Source: an uncultured Microbacteriaceae bacterium
GTDB taxonomy: Bacteria > Actinomycetota > Actinomycetes > Actinomycetales > Microbacteriaceae
Reading direction: 5' to 3'
Length of the DNA stretch: 7,584 nucleotides
Assembly: GCA_943914115.1 (NCBI GenBank)
Contig: CALUAU010000100.1
Location: forward strand, 1-7,584
Shown here: piece after piece, positions 6,702 to 7,584 of the stretch
Layout of the letters: the number at the start of each line of letters is the position of its first letter
How positions within the stretch are numbered: the first letter of the stretch is position 1
The notes under the pieces: model-generated
The model's database searches: none
Seen by the model: only the letters and a program-made list of their open reading frames with translations
What the model was told of the DNA's origin: nothing
Position numbers and translations under genes: made by a program

Positions 6702-7415
6702 ATGGCTCATAAAGCACGACTTCGACAGAATCGCTATGGCACTGTCATCAACACGACTTCGTTGAAGCAGGAGCTTCAGCTCGGCGACGCACTCGTTGAT
6801 GCCACTGAGCGCCTGACCGAGAAGTTTGGAATCGCGTTCAAGCATGAGAAGAGGGTCATGCTCAGTGACATCGTCACCTCCCTCCGTGGCAGTTTCCCAA
6901 CGGTCTCGTTCAGCGATCCGCTACCAAACACGTTCATGAGCCCCGACGGTGGCATTCTCTCGATCGTGGCGGCGGACAGCGGGCGCACGTTCCCCGTGTT
7001 GATCACGGAAGTGAAGAATCAAGGGACCAACGACCTGCGGGCGCGAGAAGGGCTGAAGAAGCAGGCGATGGGCAATGCCATCGAGCGCCTCGGGAAGAAC
7101 GTGATCGGATTCCGCGCAATGATGCTGGAAGACGGCATCATCCCCTTCGTGTGCTTCGGTTATGGCTGGGACTTCCATGAAGGCAGCTCGATTCTCGACC
7201 GGGTCAAGACGATCGCAATGTTCGGCGAGTTGAATCAAGTGAGTGTCATTCCCGAGGGCGAAGAGGGTCTCTTCAACCGAGGCAGCTTCTTCTTCCGCCT
7301 TGAGCCTTGGTCCTTGGAGGAAATGTCGGACGTCATGTTCGACGTCGGGAGTCGCGCGATTCATTACTACTTTGCCAAGTTCGGCGACGACGCATTCAGG
7401 ATGATCGAGACCTGA
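6702..7415 (+). CDS. EcoRI-like type II restriction endonuclease
   Basis: The 237-residue protein aligns by eye with EcoRI (277 residues) over the catalytic and recognition core. SPDGGILSIV (80-89) matches the EcoRI segment around catalytic D91; ITEVKNQG (101-108) matches VAEAKHQG with E111 and K113, giving a PD...ExK triad D82, E103, K105. AMGNAIERLGKN (122-133) matches AAGNAIERSHKN, which in EcoRI carries the base-contacting N141, A142, E144 and R145. SILDRVKTIAMFG (163-175) matches the helix with EcoRI R200/R203, but is two residues shorter with only one clear Arg (R167). MFDVGSRAI near the end matches MFDISTTSL. The N-terminus is shorter and the loop between ExK and GNAIER lacks eight residues. 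EcoRI H114 is replaced by N106 and M137 by Q121. Start: ATG at 6702 with AGGAG four bases upstream. Central AATT recognition is likely kept; the outer base pair may differ. Confidence 0.9.
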   Translation: MAHKARLRQNRYGTVINTTSLKQELQLGDALVDATERLTEKFGIAFKHEKRVMLSDIVTSLRGSFPTVSFSDPLPNTFMSPDGGILSIVAADSGRTFPVLITEVKNQGTNDLRAREGLKKQAMGNAIERLGKNVIGFRAMMLEDGIIPFVCFGYGWDFHEGSSILDRVKTIAMFGELNQVSVIPEGEEGLFNRGSFFFRLEPWSLEEMSDVMFDVGSRAIHYYFAKFGDDAFRMIET

Positions 7416-7456
7416 CCCACTGCTCAGCACCTTCGGTAGACACCAGTCATTCGAGA

Positions 7457-7482
7457 CCCCCGTAACTTGTCGGTTGCGGGGG
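7457..7482 (+). terminator. Hairpin terminator after the restriction-modification genes
   Basis: CCCCCGTAAC (7457-7466) pairs with GTTGCGGGGG (7473-7482) to give a 10-bp stem with one G-T wobble and a 6-base loop, 41 bp after the endonuclease stop. Only CTTC follows, so the T-run is poor. It probably ends the ychF-methylase-nuclease transcript or protects its 3' end, and lies inside the inserted segment. Confidence 0.6.
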
Positions 7483-7528
7483 CTTCGCGTCCTACGGGCG
7501 CTGGTCGAGCAATGGGAACCCGAAACCC

Positions 7529-7553
7529 GGTGGAGTTCAAATTTAACGTGTAG
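7529..7553 (+). pseudogene. Displaced original 3' end of ychF (right copy of the repeat)
   Basis: GTG GAG TTC AAA TTT AAC GTG TAG (7530-7553) encodes VEFKFNV followed by a stop, the usual end of YchF. Nothing upstream continues this frame as YchF, so it is an untranslated remnant left on the far side of the inserted module. It is the right partner of the 5498-5519 repeat (19 of 22 bases identical). The 31 bases after it should be the native downstream flank of ychF; I see no gene start in them. Confidence 0.88.
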
Positions 7554-7584
7554 TGCTTAACCTCTGCGATGAACTCTTTGATCC

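Larger units (their letters stand above)
5498..7550 (+). mobile_element. Restriction-modification module inserted into the 3' end of ychF
   Basis: The segment between the two ychF-end repeats is about 2.03 kb and carries only an adenine methyltransferase, an EcoRI-like endonuclease and a hairpin. The left repeat is part of the working ychF gene; the right repeat is the displaced original end with its TAG stop. By eye the segment lacks the hexamer GGATGC/GCATCC, which occurs about 25 times in the other 5.5 kb, including six times in ychF alone. No integrase, transposase or terminal inverted repeat is present. This fits insertion with target duplication, which has been described for restriction-modification gene complexes, or a site-specific event driven by an enzyme encoded elsewhere. 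The mechanism is an inference. Confidence 0.7.

Noticed and set aside
5498..7550. Prophage or integrase-bearing island
   Set aside because: All of the coding space is taken by the methylase and nuclease; no integrase, transposase or terminal inverted repeats are visible.

Overview
The window is chromosomal DNA from a GC-rich actinobacterium. The gene content (rmuC, a DUF1648 membrane protein, a DEDDh exonuclease and ychF close together) and the very frequent hexamer GGATGC/GCATCC in the backbone suggest a Microbacteriaceae-like organism. The family is an inference; no rRNA or tRNA is present to confirm it.

Layout. 1-243 (minus) is the N-terminal part of a protein resembling actinobacterial AbiEi-antitoxin/DUF559-type proteins; it runs off the left edge. 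244-745 has no convincing gene but holds an unusual repeat cluster: three direct copies of a 20-bp unit at a strict 32-bp period, facing degenerate inverted copies. 746-4375 is a minus-strand run of four genes, read right to left: a DEDDh 3'-5' exonuclease, a helical protein of unknown function, a DUF1648 membrane protein and RmuC. ychF starts divergently at 4449, apparently from a leaderless promoter.

The most interesting part is 5498-7550. A two-gene type II restriction-modification module sits exactly at the 3' end of ychF. The restriction enzyme (6702-7415) is recognisably EcoRI-like: the PD...ExK catalytic residues and the GNAIER recognition segment are both visible. Its partner (5537-6688) is an N6-adenine methyltransferase of the D12/alpha type with a DPPY motif. 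The last seven sense codons of ychF occur twice: once in the working gene just before the module, and again at 7530-7550 just after it, where they are followed directly by a TAG stop. The two copies differ only at three synonymous third positions. The module therefore appears to have integrated into the end of ychF, regenerating or duplicating the gene's end and displacing the original terminus by about 2.03 kb.

How the parts work together. The first bases of the module add six codons (TPGGKK) to YchF. Those same bases contain a GGAGG ribosome-binding site for the methyltransferase, whose GTG start overlaps the ychF stop (GTGA). The protective methylase is thus tied in transcription and translation to a housekeeping gene, and the nuclease follows 13 bp later. 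A hairpin after the nuclease may end the transcript. No integrase or transposase is visible. The module has no GGATGC/GCATCC by eye, whereas the rest of the window has about 25, which supports horizontal acquisition.
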